Positions 36,623 through 47,769 of a DNA stretch of 64,000 bases are shown here, in pieces. Both the position numbers and the translations under genes were made by a program. The notes under the pieces were generated by a model. The model saw nothing but the letters and a program-made list of their open reading frames with translations. It had not been told where the DNA came from and did no database searches. This DNA comes from Kalmusia sp. IMI 367209. Its lineage: Eukaryota; Ascomycota; Dothideomycetes; Pleosporales; Didymosphaeriaceae. Location of the stretch: positions 1,116,001 to 1,180,000 of the forward strand of contig JAPEUQ010000015.1 in NCBI GenBank assembly GCA_027946365.1, given 5' to 3'. Position 1 is the first letter of the stretch. Every line of letters begins with the position of its first letter.

Positions 36623-37703
36623 TGTTGTGATCGAGGTAGATGGTGTCGATAGGGGCTTCTAGTTCAGAGACCTCTTGATGATTCGGGTGGAAGGAGGTAG
36701 ATTGAGATCTGGATCTCTGAAGAAATGCTGACCTGTAGCAAGGATGTCTGGTATGCAAAGCTTGAAATTCCCAACTTATGACAATGAAACAAAAAAGGGT
36801 CAGTCACTCTCTATATATACCTCACCAAGTTACATTTCCGTCGTTTTGGTCTGTTCCTACTACACACCTTACCTAGCTCCGCCTACAACCTAGAAAGGCT
36901 TAGATGCCACCCAGTGTTACTCCGGTCCAAGTGTCCCCTTCAGCGACACGAAAATAGCCCCGAGTTCGGCCCAAATATGACAAGGCACGAATATCGACGC
37001 TCCAGAAGCCTTGCTGACCTTGTATTGTCTGGCTGAACCCGCTGATGTGGTATTGAACATGGTTCGTGCGAAGCGTAACAGGCTGGCTGCTAACCTATAG
37101 CATGCTAGGCTCCACCAGGTCAATCGAAGCGACGAATCCACGCACGGTGCATATGAGACCGCTGACTCAGAGGCTGCACAAGTGCACATGCGGTATAGTT
37201 TCCACTACGTCTTCAACGCAGCTAAAAGACCTCGTCATACGCACATTCACACATCGCGTCATGGCCTTGGTGAACCCTTTTAGCACACATGCAAAGACCT
37301 GAGAACAAAAGGGTAATGTCACGACAAATCTCAATAAGAATATTGCCTCTACGACACTGCCAAGTAGTAATAGTGAGGGAAATGTTGTGAAGATTCGAAA
37401 ATAAATCCTTCCAGCGAAGGTCCATATGCCCATCTTAAATCGCCCGCTAAACTCCAATAATGCCAGACCGAGATAATGACCGCACAAGTGCTGGTAAACA
37501 GCCCTAACCAAGATCGCCCAAAAATGCCAGAACAACAATTCCATGGGGGTATTCGCGAACGACAATCCTTTAAAAGGAGGTAGAATGTTCATAAATGCAC
37601 ACCACGCGCTGAACAAGTCCAAGCCAGCTATCCGAAAACGACAAGTGGCACGAATCTATCGCGACAATGCATACGTGCATGTTGGCCGATAGTAATAAAT
37701 GGT
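36623..37703. other. Intergenic between Rossmann protein and GT41 gene
   Basis: Contains the promoter of the NmrA-like gene and the 3' flank of the GT41 gene. Apart from the hydrophobic open frame annotated at 37167-37622, nothing coding is recognised. Confidence 0.45.
37167..37622 (-). other. Possible small membrane protein, unverified
   Basis: Open frame of 151 codons, strongly hydrophobic, with potential membrane segments around ANTPMELLFWHFWAILV and FPSLLLLGSVVEAIFLLRF. Aromatic and Cys content is high. I know no family with this pattern. Hydrophobic frames also arise by chance opposite or beside AT-rich DNA, so it may not be a gene. It lies in the 3' flank of the GT41 gene on the same strand. 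Confidence 0.2.
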
Positions 37704-40700
37704 TTACGCCGGGGTTGCTGGCTGCACCTTCTTCAGCCAAATGTCGCCACCTTCACCTCGCTCCCACTTCTTCCAGGCAACATCGTATGCTTCTTCTAAG
37801 TCTCTCACCCATCTCTTCGTATCAAAAAGACCGCTGCTCCATCTAGACTCGTACAGTATACGTCGAAGCTGGCTTAGGCGACCGATTGCGCGACCGCTTT
37901 GATAATGACATCCGAGAGCTAATCGAACAGCCATGTGTTCATACTCTTCGTCATTTCCTGCGATGAGATCTTTTGCAGCTAGAATGCCTTCCTGCGTTTT
38001 CGGAAGCGCGCCCTTGAGGATCGAGGCTGCCATGCGCGAGCACATCTTATAGTTGTACCTCGGAAGAGTGAGAAGCGGTGTGCCAGACCAAAGTACGTCA
38101 GCAGCTGTTGTATGTGCGTTACACTCGGGTGTGTCTAGGAAGAGATCGCAGACACGAGCGCGGGCGATGTGTTGATTTTTTTGAGCAACATCTGTGAAGA
38201 TGACCCGGTTGGCAACCTCCGACCCCGCCCACAATTGCGCTGTGTGCTTGAGATTAGTCTCGCCAAGGTCGGGGAAGCGAAGGAGCCAAAGTATGGCCTT
38301 GGGAACTTTTTGGAGGATGCGGAGCCACGTGCGAAAAGTCGTAGGTTCAATCTGAAAGCGGGTCAGGACGTGCGTTCAGTTAAATGATGATCAACTTACC
38401 TTGTACAATTGATTGAAGTTACCAAGAATGATCGCATCATCAGGAAGGTTGGGGAATATGGATTTGCGCATGTCCCATCGTCGTTGCTGCTCTTCGTCCC
38501 AGCTAAGTTGTCCTTCTCGAGCATCTGGGGCGCTTTGTCGATGGTCGCAACAGAAGAACGTATCACGACAGTAGATAATATTCTCAGCGTAAATCCAGTT
38601 CTCATCCTCACCTCCACTATTGTCGTCAACGAGCGCGTCTTCCAGATCAATATTCCTACGCCAGCTCCGAAGAGTGTTGGGAGGAACAGCGGTATCGTCT
38701 GCAAGCAAGTAGTCGCACCATTCGGCACCCAGCGTGCCTGCAAAACCCATGAATGACATTTGAATGGGTGCTGGACGGGCAGCAAATACTTCATTTCTGG
38801 CTCCCCGAGTATAGCCGTTCAAATTGACAAGGATGTGTATCCCATCACGTATGATCTGACTTACGAGGCGCTCGGCGGGCCAGCTGCTGGCATCGTAAAA
38901 TACCGGCGCTTCTTTTTCAATTTGCTGACGATGTACTGTCCCATCGCTAGCCGTGGTAGCATAGCAATAAGCCTTGACTCGAGCCTTATTATGGAGGCCG
39001 AATACGGATTGCATTAGATGAGCAAGAGGGTGGTTGTTGAAGTCCGAGGAGACGTATCCAACTCTGAGATAGGGAGCTGGCGGCGCTGGTGGGGCGTAAA
39101 CTGTCGGAGGTAACCATGGCGCCTTTAATGTCGAGCAGGATATTCGAAGACCATTTCGCTGGGATATTAATCGAATTTGCTTCGCTGACATAGGGCAGGT
39201 GAATGTGTGGAACGGGAGTACAGTGGGAGCGGCAGGGACTGTAAGGGCGGCTGGTAGCTGAGGTCGTCGATAGCTTGCCATGGATCTTTCTTTCCCTGAC
39301 TTGTACTTGTCCTGGTACCATTGCCACGAAATTCTCCGGATGACGCGTTCGACGAGACGCACTATGCGAGCGCCTTCCCACTTGCGGCCCCGCCATTTGA
39401 ATAGTGCGCTTCTCACACGGTCCTGTTCCTCTTGGAGATCTTGCGCCGAATGGTCCGCCAGGGTAAGTGATTGAACGATATCTTGAATGAACTGTTCATC
39501 CATAATGCCTCGTCCCCAATCTTCACCGTCGGTTAGTTGTTTCTCAACTAAGCTTACTACCTTGTGGATCCAGCCACCACTTCTTGCTCCTGATAGCTTG
39601 GCATCAAGGAGCATGCCATTATCATCCACATGCCAGCGATCGCGCAAACCATGATCTTCGGCAATACCACCTCTTCCATTCCAACCGCAAACTGAGTTCA
39701 ATGCGTTTGCAAGACCACAAACAGCTTCCGCGAAGTCTGGACTGGCCTTGACCGCTCTCTTGTAGTACACAATAGCATCGCTAATTCGTCCCTTGTCCTT
39801 GACAGCGTTCGCAAGGTTGGCAAGTGCAATGTCGAAGTTCCTGTCGCATGCCACTGCTTGTTCATACATTTGAATAGCTGCCTCTAATTGACCGATGTCC
39901 TTCAGCAAGCTCCCCAAGTTGGTGTATAGATGGGCGTGTCTGGAATCGAGCATCAATCCATAATGGTAATACGCGAGCGCGAGAGCTATGCCGCTGCCTG
40001 GGACGAGACCTGGAATTTGAGGTTTTTGGACAGAGTTTGAGACCGGAGTGTGCTTCGAGGGAGTGGATTGCTGAACGCTAGCTAGAAGAATACCCACATT
40101 ATTGGCTGTTGATGGGCTTGGCTGCAAGGAAAGTGACAGATAATACAACGCAAGAATTTCTCGCACCCCATAATTGCTCTGGAAAGCGGTAGCCTTGGGC
40201 GAATTCGTTGCCATGCCGTCCTGAAATATCTTGGCCAACGATAGAAGAGAATTACTCGTAGTCGAGACGGCAGCTTTTCGAGCCATGACCTCACTGGGGA
40301 CGTACTTGAGACCTGGCAGATTTCCGTTTGGCGGAAAGCATAGCTGTGCGGTTTTGAGAGCGGATTCCGGATGGAGCAGGACGGGGTCGTTAGATGGGGA
40401 AGCACGACGGCGGCCTGGAGAGCGCTCCGCTGTATCGTAACCTACAACAGAGAGTATATGCTTAATCAAGCCGCTGATACCTTGCATTTGCAGGCCTGCC
40501 CCAATGAGCACAGCATTCTCGAATGCTTTCGCAGCACCAGAGTTGTCTCCGAGAGCATAGAGCATGTTACCCTTTGCGTGCACCAGAGCAAGAATGCGGC
40601 CATTGTCGCAGCCGGGAATGGCATAGCCACTGGAACCGAAGCCCGGTTGGTCCGACCCAGGAATCTCATCGAGCGTCTTAGGTAGGGAATCGTTCTCCGT

Positions 40701-42795
40701 CTCGTACTCGAATACTGGCCTGTCGGATACTTCCGATAGGCTGGGAGATTCGCTCACAGCTGTCGAACAGTCGCTTTGCACATCTGCGTTTCTGAGTGCA
40801 TCTAGTTTCTTGACAATCTTCAAGGAGCGTTCCACCTCTTCGATGATCTGCACAGCTTCTTTGTTTCTATGGTCGCTGCACAGTAACCCTAATAAATGCT
40901 CAACGGCTTCAAAATAGCTAGGTCTCAACTTCACAGCTCTCCTCCAGTACTGTTCGGCATCTGGTTTCTGGTGAAGAGCAAGCAGTGTTGCAGCAAGATT
41001 GGAAGTCGCTTCCACATGGCTAATATATTAGAAGGCGTTTAGCGCAATGAACAGGTAATAGACTTACTCTCTGTCTAATTTCAAAATATGTTTGTACCAG
41101 CCTTGAGCTTTCTGATAATCTCCTAGAGCATATGCAAGACATCCACCGAGGAGGATCCCATCTATCCAGTTCCAATTACTTTCCTCGCAGTGTTTGGTGA
41201 TAGCATCTAGCGCAGAAGCAGCTGTCATGCTCGGGGGAACTTCATTGCGCAGACTCTGATGGACCCCTGCAACCGAACCTGACATTCGCCGCAAGGGGCG
41301 TAGTGGTTCCATGCTGGAAAGCGGTGGGTGGACTGATTGCGGATTTGCGAATGGCTGTGACTGCGAAGGATGCCATGGTTGTCTATGCACATTTGAATCG
41401 AGACCACCAAGAGACCACGCAGAGGATGAACGACTATGTGTTGGTCTATGGAATCCGTCTCTGCTGATGTGCGACTGTAGGTGAAAGTCGAACTTTGTCG
41501 TCTGAGACGCACTGGACGTTTGCGTGCTGGTACTACTGGAGGGGGCTGGAGAAATTGGCAGCTGGCTGCTTTGGAGGCTTGGGATAGATATGTGGCCGTA
41601 CGGGCTGTTGGTGGCCATTGGGATGTTGTTGTGAACTAGCTTTGCGTGTTGACTGCAGATACTTCAGTAGGTCAACATAAACCGTATGTGCCCAGGCGAA
41701 AATCCTTTCCCGAGACTGTGCGTTGAGTGACTGCGGTCCAAAGTCGGGGGTGGTCGGTGTAGGGAATTGATCTGCAATAGGCGTAGTTTGCCCAGAAGCT
41801 AGTGAGAAGTCAGGATGAGGACGATGACTGGGTTGTACAGGTAAAGGTTGGTCTTGGTAATCCAATGCAGCCTTATGGTGGGGCTGCTGGAACGGAGTGG
41901 GGTAGTCTATCGCCGGCCTGCCCAGGTTGGCGAATGCGTTCTGTGGCTGCTGTAACTGGTAAGGAAGTGGTTGGATGTGCATGTTTGGCATTGCGTTGTT
42001 ATATGCATGACTCATGAATGCGTTGTGTTGTGGGTGGGTCCAGTTGGGCGCTTGATGGTTGTAGAATCGTGGATCTCGCATAGCAGCCGGCCGATAGGGA
42101 ATGTAGGTGCCGTCGTGCCAATATGGTCCAAAAGGCCCTTGATCGTTCGACACAGTCGGTCCCAACGGGCTCTGCAGCAACTGCTCCGGGGCACCACCGA
42201 ACGGATTGCCATACATGTGATACTGGGGATGGTTTTGCAACGGGGGAATTTGATTCAGCATGGAGTCGATCTGTGGTAAAGCTCGTTGACCACCAGCTCC
42301 CCCAGAGCCTGTCTGAAAATACAGGCTCGGACTCCAGTCAGACGTTGCATCTTGGCCGTGGACATAATCACCATTGATGCCCGGGGACCTGAGGGGCAAG
42401 TCCTGTTTGAGACCATAGGGAATGTTCGACTCTGCTGTGACGGGTAGTAGGATATGTTTTGTCGCGTGGGGCTTCTCGGTTTGTTCGACCGAAGTGCCAT
42501 CGTAGGCTGCTGCGAGGATGCCGTTCGGAGTCTTACGCCGCAGCATATGCTCTGGGGGCTTCGCCGTGTTCCTCCCGCTCTCAGAGCCTTGCGAGTGATA
42601 CGAGTTGTGCCGTGACAACGGATGGGCATACTGCTGGGGGAGATGCTGGGGCAGGCTCCGCTGGCTAAAGCCGGGAGCATTTCGGAGCGGCTGGCCATTT
42701 GGAGAGGCGAGGGGTTGTTGAAAAGGCCCCAAGGGCGAATGTAGCGGCGGCAGTGGCGGTGGAGGGTATTGTCGGACCATAGTCATGGTGGACAA
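37704..42795 (-). CDS. GT41 O-GlcNAc-transferase-like protein with TPRs
   Basis: Large protein, about 1664 residues, related to O-GlcNAc transferase (OGT/SPINDLY), which glycosylates Ser/Thr of nucleocytoplasmic proteins. Exons: 42795-41068, 41019-38400 and 38351-37704; introns of 48 nt each. The first 500 residues are Pro/Gln/His-rich and disordered. TPR-like repeats follow (for example HAHLYTNLGSLLKDIGQLEA and ALANLANAVKDKGRISDA). The catalytic half shows the OGT landmarks VGYVSSDFNNHPLAHLMQS, NLNGYTRGARNEVFAARPAP, ILGNFNQLYKIEPTTF with the conserved Lys, and the UDP-site CNAHTTAADVLWSGTP. An acidic insertion interrupts the catalytic region. In exon 1 the frame breaks near 41541-41545, a run of five G (C on the coding strand): KPPKQPAANFSS becomes in phase with SSTSTQTSSASQTTKF only if one base is removed. 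I treat that as a sequencing error. Confidence 0.9.
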
Positions 42796-43179
42796 GGCGG
42801 CTGCAGGCGCCGGGGGTAAGATTGATGCTGTCTGTAGGTATCAGCTAAGGCGACTGTGTACTCTTCGTTTGAGCGAGTCGACTGCGTCAACGAAGCCTGC
42901 TGGCACCGCGACGCTGGGATCAGCACCACGGGGATCTATAGCAACCCAGCTGGTGTTCTTCACTTGCCAGACGCTTTCACCAAGACCGGCTTGTGCCTAT
43001 GCCTTTGCGAAGTCGTCGCCCGCCTCCCACACATGACATGTCTTATTGAATCGTGGGCAAGGCTGTTGGCACCGGGAGCTCTGGACTGGGAAACCAGCAG
43101 AGGCCCGGGCAGGAGAAAGGGCAGCTGTAGGCTGGTAGGCTCGTAGGTTTGTCTAGTGGGCTCGCGACGGCAGTCGTGC

Positions 43180-43229
43180 GTGTATATATATATGTGTGTG
43201 TGTGTGTATGTATGTGTGTATGTGTGTGC
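43180..43229. repeat. TA/TG-rich microsatellite
   Basis: (TA)n followed by imperfect (TG)n and TATG units, about 50 bases, some 400 bases upstream of the GT41 start codon. Confidence 0.9.
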
Positions 43230-43507
43230 TAGCGTGGGTGGTGAATGTGGTGAACGTGGTGAATGTCTCTCGAAGCGTCGGCAAAGGCGAGGTCTGCGCG
43301 GCGAGCAGTAGTCAGCGGTCGGCGACGAGGCCACGCTTCTGTGTGCGAAGCGTAAGGAAGATGCAAGGGCGGAAAGCCAACGTGTTGTTGCCCGCAGCGC
43401 CCGCTGGCGGAATGCTTCTCCGCCTGTGTGCAGGGCTTGTTTGCAGCAAAGCAGGGCAATCGCACTCACAGTATGCGCGAGGGGTGCGTCGGGGGCACAG
43501 TTGGTTC

Positions 43508-43533
43508 GCGGTACGGCGGTACGGCGGTACAGC
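43508..43533. repeat. Octamer tandem repeat GGTACGGC
   Basis: About three copies of an 8-base unit (GCGGTACG in another phase), nearly perfect, in the promoter-side region of the GT41 gene. Confidence 0.8.
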
Positions 43534-44427
43534 GTGTGTCGGGTCGGGCTGGGCGAGATGCGGTGCGGCGTGGTACCAGAGGCGCAGCCGTGTGGTGCTC
43601 TCTTCGGTTCAGGGCTGGCCGCTACCGCCGGCTCGTTTCTTGCAGGGACGCTCACACAACCCTCGCCGTGTTCGAGAGAAGGCAGGACACAGCAGACACA
43701 GCAGACAAAGCAGACGGCAGAGCTTTTGGCTGCGGGACAGGGCGGGATGACGGGGTGCGCAGCAGTAGATTGAGGGCGGGAGATGCAGCAGGCGTTGGCA
43801 GGCGCTTGGATGATGGGTTCGAGCTTTTGGTGGCTGCATATCCTGGCGGCCAACCCTGTCGGTCCTCCCAGGCCGTGTGCTCCGCCTTACAACGGCCAAT
43901 TGCAGGTCGAGTCGCCCGTGTGCCACACGCCCTCATCGCGCGCTGGACGGCGGGTTGCTTCAGCGATATCGTGCGGACCGCAGACTGCCTGCCCGAGGGC
44001 GCGCGTCACAGCCATCCAGTCGCCAGTCCGGATGCTCCCAGCAGGCCCGGCTGCTGCGTGGCTTGCAGGTCGCTCGCTGCGAAGTCACGCCTTCATGTCC
44101 ACATCACCACTCAACGGCGGGATCCGCGCGGGCTGGATGCGCCGTCTGTCCGCCATCTCCACCGCGCTGGAAGCTTGTCGGTGCCCTCTGCAATGCACCA
44201 GAGCCGCCATGGGCCCCCTTCGCACCCACCGTGGGCCCTATCCTTCGATCCTCCGCCCACCGCTTTCTGCACTGCAGATCCTGGCTTAGCACGCCACGCA
44301 ATATTGCATTTTGCTTAGCAGACACCTGAATGAAAAATGCCCAGTGCCAGCTTTCCTGGAGTCGCCCGCTGTGCTGTGCGGTGCTGTGCTCTGCGCATGG
44401 CCCAAGGCCCGAGGCCCAAGGCCCCAG

Positions 44428-44460
44428 TGACCAACGACCAACGACCAACGACCAACGACA
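44428..44460. repeat. Heptamer tandem repeat GACCAAC
   Basis: Between four and five perfect copies of a 7-base unit. It follows directly on a second short GGCCCAA/GGCCCGA repeat (44401-44424). Confidence 0.85.
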
Positions 44461-45916
44461 CCCCGTCTCCTCTAATTATGGGGCGCCCGCAGCATCTGAC
44501 AAGAACTGCTCGCCACGAACCGTTTAGCCTAGATTACCGTTACCAAATCGGTGAGGTGTATGCAAGCCTGCGCAGTCTACCATTGCTGACCTTCCTTGAC
44601 AAACATCGGGGTTGGCAGTTCTGCTAGTGGGCCCTCGGGCACGCAAATCACCATTTCGTATCCCTATGCTCGCGGCGATATGTCATTGTGTTTCATCTGT
44701 GCCGCTCTCCAAGTGTCAACTATCGACACTCGGCTCACTTACACATGCGCGGCTGAAACGGGCGCCCACACCAACAACAGTCTCGTCACGCTACGCATAA
44801 TCATGTAGACCATAGTTGATGGACCACTACACCACTGCCCAGGGGCCGGTGTCGCGGTGAGTAAGAGGTCGTTTTTCTTCTTCACACATAAATAGGGCCA
44901 AAAGGTGGTCAAAGTCCGTCAGGCCCAGAGTGTAGTGAAGTTGCATCACGTTGCATATCATGCGCCCGCCGCCCCAATGCTGTGGGCTTCCACGAGACGG
45001 CTCCCTACTGCTGCAGCAGCCCATTTACTCCCCGGCTGTGTACAGGTAGCTCAACTCACTGAGCTCTCCAAGCGCCGGGAAGCACGGAGAAAACCCTGCT
45101 TCTATGAGTGCCGGATGCCGAACCGACTGGCAAAGACAGAATAATGCTCCACTTGGAGGTTTGCTACGCCGCCTCTGTACACATACACACACAAGTGACA
45201 CAGCATTGATCCATGCTTTGTCGGAGATGACTTGCTGCAGAGAGAAGGAATGTACGGCGCTCTCGAATGCACTGCGGGGCGCTTCTCAAGAAGGATGATC
45301 TTCTACGTTTGGAACCACTGCTTGAAAGGCGTGCGTCATTACCGAAACGAAGTCGTTGCTGTTCACGTCAGCACACGGCGGCGGAGCTGATTGTGGAATT
45401 GCTTGCCCTAAGCGCAATCCTGTAACGATGAGACCATGTTATTGAGTATGGCGAATAGTTGTTGCTGATGCATGCGCAGTTAATTAGCTTCAACATACCA
45501 CTCAGCGACGAGAAATCGGGAGGCTTCACATCGCGTAACAGTCTTCATAAAGCGCCATATTCCGGAATGCATGGGCTAAAAGTGTAGAGAAGACTGGACT
45601 GCAAAGGCGTCTGGTGGTTTTGTCGGCCTACTGCAACGCTGCCTACTGCAACGCTGGAGGTAGAAGACGAAGGTAGAAGTGCGAGTTCGAGGTTTTTCTT
45701 TCCGTGTCGCTTAGTCATATTATCGGGACGGAATATCTCGAAACGCCGAGAGCTTGTTGGCGATGTGGCATCTGGCGATGTTTCCGAAGAACAATTTACC
45801 TTTATTCACTCGCTCTCACCTAACCCCCCCAGCCAAGCCTTGATCGCACCCACAGTCCCTTCTACTGCACATATTTCAACTTCTTCCCGCACAGTGAGGG
45901 GACCTTTGTTCGCATC

Positions 45917-47262
45917 ATGAGTGCCGAAGCACCACCGCAAGCCCAAGGGCCGCCTCAAGGCATGCCTCCAGGTCCCCCGCAACCCGGCCAGCAGCCCACC
46001 CCCGAACAAATACAGGCGATGCAACGCCAGCTTGCTATCGAGGCAGAAAAGCACGGAATGTCTGTCCCAGAATATATCAACCGACTCAAGCAACAAGCCA
46101 TGCAACAGCACCAAGCTCAGTTGCGCCAGCAGCAGATGCAGCAACAGCAGCAACAACAACAACAACAACAACAGCAGCAGCAACAGCCGATCCAGCCAGG
46201 ACCACCACAGAAGGATGCGATCGCGATCGCGAACTTTCTGAAGGGTCAAGACCTTAAGCCGCGAACAGTAATCCACGACGAGAAGCGAAAGGACATGTTT
46301 CGAGGTATGCTCTTGGTCTGATGCGCGGAAGTGCGCGAGACAGTAGCTGACGGAACAATAGTCAAGCGCGCGATCCGCGCTCTTTTGTCCCCCGCCTACC
46401 AAAAAGCTTGCTCCAAGAACAAGGACCTCCCTCAAGTGATCGACCGCGTTACGGCAGAGAACGCCTTCAAGAAGCTCCCGCTTTCCCTTCTCGCTCTTCG
46501 CGTTTCCAAGGTCGATCCGGAGCACGGCCACGAGGGCCACAGCCATGGCAAACCCAAGCGCGTCAAGGGTCTCTGGACTGTCCGTATCGAGCAGCATCAA
46601 GAAGCCAACGACGATTGTTACTACATCTGGCTTTACGAGGGCTCTCAGTGGAAGCAGAAACTATACGCCGTCGGCGCGCTTGTTGGTATACTTGCAGTAG
46701 TGCTCTTTCCGCTGTGGCCCGTTAAATTGAGGCTGGGCGTGTGGTACCTTAGCATGGGTATGCTGGGCCTCATTGGACTATTCTTCGCCATGGCCATCGT
46801 CCGCTTGATTCTTTTCATCATTACCATGTTCGTGAAACCTCCGGGCCTGTGGCTGTACCCCAATTTGTTCGAAGACGTTGGCTTCTTCGACTCCTTCCGC
46901 CCAGTGTGGGCATGGCAAGAGGTAAGACATGTTGTTGCTTCTTCTCCTGATGATGTTTCCCTAACGCTCCACAGACACCCGAAGACATTAGAAACAAGAA
47001 ACGAGCGAAGAAGGAAAAGAAAGCCGCGAAACTTGCAGCCAAAGCTGCCGGAACGAACGGCAAGCCCTCAAAAGGTAAGAGAGGCACTGCGACTCCCCAG
47101 CCTGAGGCTGCGGCTCCAGCCCCTGCTGCCGCATCCACGCCAGCACCGGCCGATGTCGACTCAGCGCCACGGCCCACCGGTTCAGAAGCTACGGCGCCAT
47201 CGGGCACGATTTCTCAGCGTCCTCCGCGCGCGACAGTAGAAGAGGCAGAGGACGACGAGTAG
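45917..47262 (+). CDS. sec62: Sec62, ER protein-translocation subunit
   Basis: Component of the Sec62/63 complex that guides post-translational import of proteins into the ER. Exons 45917-46304, 46362-46921 and 46975-47262 give 411 residues; introns are 57 and 53 nt. Residues about 1-35 are Pro/Gln-rich, and residues about 74-90 form an uninterrupted polyglutamine tract encoded by mixed CAG/CAA. The conserved cytosolic domain follows (AIANFLKGQDLKPRTVIHD, then VKRAIRALLSPAYQK). Two hydrophobic segments (YAVGALVGILAVVLFPLWP and LSMGMLGLIGLFFAMAIVRL) are the expected membrane pair; FFDSFRPVWAWQE closes the core. The last exon is a basic, Ala/Lys-rich cytosolic tail (TPEDIRNKKRAKKEKKAAK) with an acidic end. 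Reading through the second intron without splicing gives an Arg-rich nonsense tail, so the splice is needed. The N-terminal polyQ is the odd feature. Confidence 0.93.
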
Positions 47263-47769
47263 CGTTCCTGAATATTTTGACGTTACGGCATTGGCGCAGG
47301 CGTTCAAGGAGTACGAGCAGGTGGGACTTTCGGGATGCATCGCAGGTAGTACAATGGATTTGAGGTGCAGTCTAGGAGATCTGTAGTTATATCCCTTCAT
47401 ACTCATATGTTTTGACTTGACTAAGTCTTCTACATGGGACATGGTTGTGCATATAAAAGCTTGGGTGGTGGATCGATCCGGGAGTGGCTAAGTGGAATTA
47501 CAAGTATGGGGAACAAGTTTCTGAACACTTGCATCTGCAAGACATGTCTCATGCGAGTTCGATGCCGGAAGCTCTCGAACAAACATTGTAGGATTATTAG
47601 ACTGAGTGCGTGCTACAGGAATGACAACCGTGGACACCGCCGTGCCTCTATCAACGCTAAAGAAACCTTCGCTGTGCGTAGTCCATTTGCAAAAAAAAAA
47701 AATCCCGTGTGCCCAGTAACGCCGGACCGATGCTTACTGGTGGCCTTTCTTTTGGAAGAGGGGTGAAGC
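47263..47769. other. Convergent intergenic region
   Basis: Three-prime flanks of sec62 and of the coiled-coil gene facing it. A run of twelve A lies near 47690-47701. Nothing else is recognised. Confidence 0.55.

Larger units (their letters stand above)
42796..45916. other. Divergent intergenic region (GT41 gene / sec62)
   Basis: Three kilobases, GC-rich, between two genes transcribed away from each other, so it must contain both promoters. Long open frames on both strands (up to about 297 codons) overlap each other and are low-complexity. I regard them as chance. Three simple repeats are annotated separately, and a 15-base unit CCTACTGCAACGCTG occurs twice in tandem near 45629-45658. Confidence 0.5.

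Noticed and set aside
43180..43229. A telomere-like or Z-DNA-specific element
   Set aside because: The tract is ordinary TA/TG microsatellite; there is no TTAGGG array, and Z-DNA potential alone is not evidence of function.
42960..44318. Frames of about 296 codons on both strands upstream of the GT41 gene
   Set aside because: They overlap each other and run through microsatellites (one contains translated CA/TA repeats). The composition is that of random GC-rich sequence.
46922..47239. Continuous reading of Sec62 through the second intron
   Set aside because: It would give an Arg/Leu-rich tail unlike Sec62. Splicing GTAAGA to ACAG restores the Lys/Ala-rich tail with a stop at 47262.
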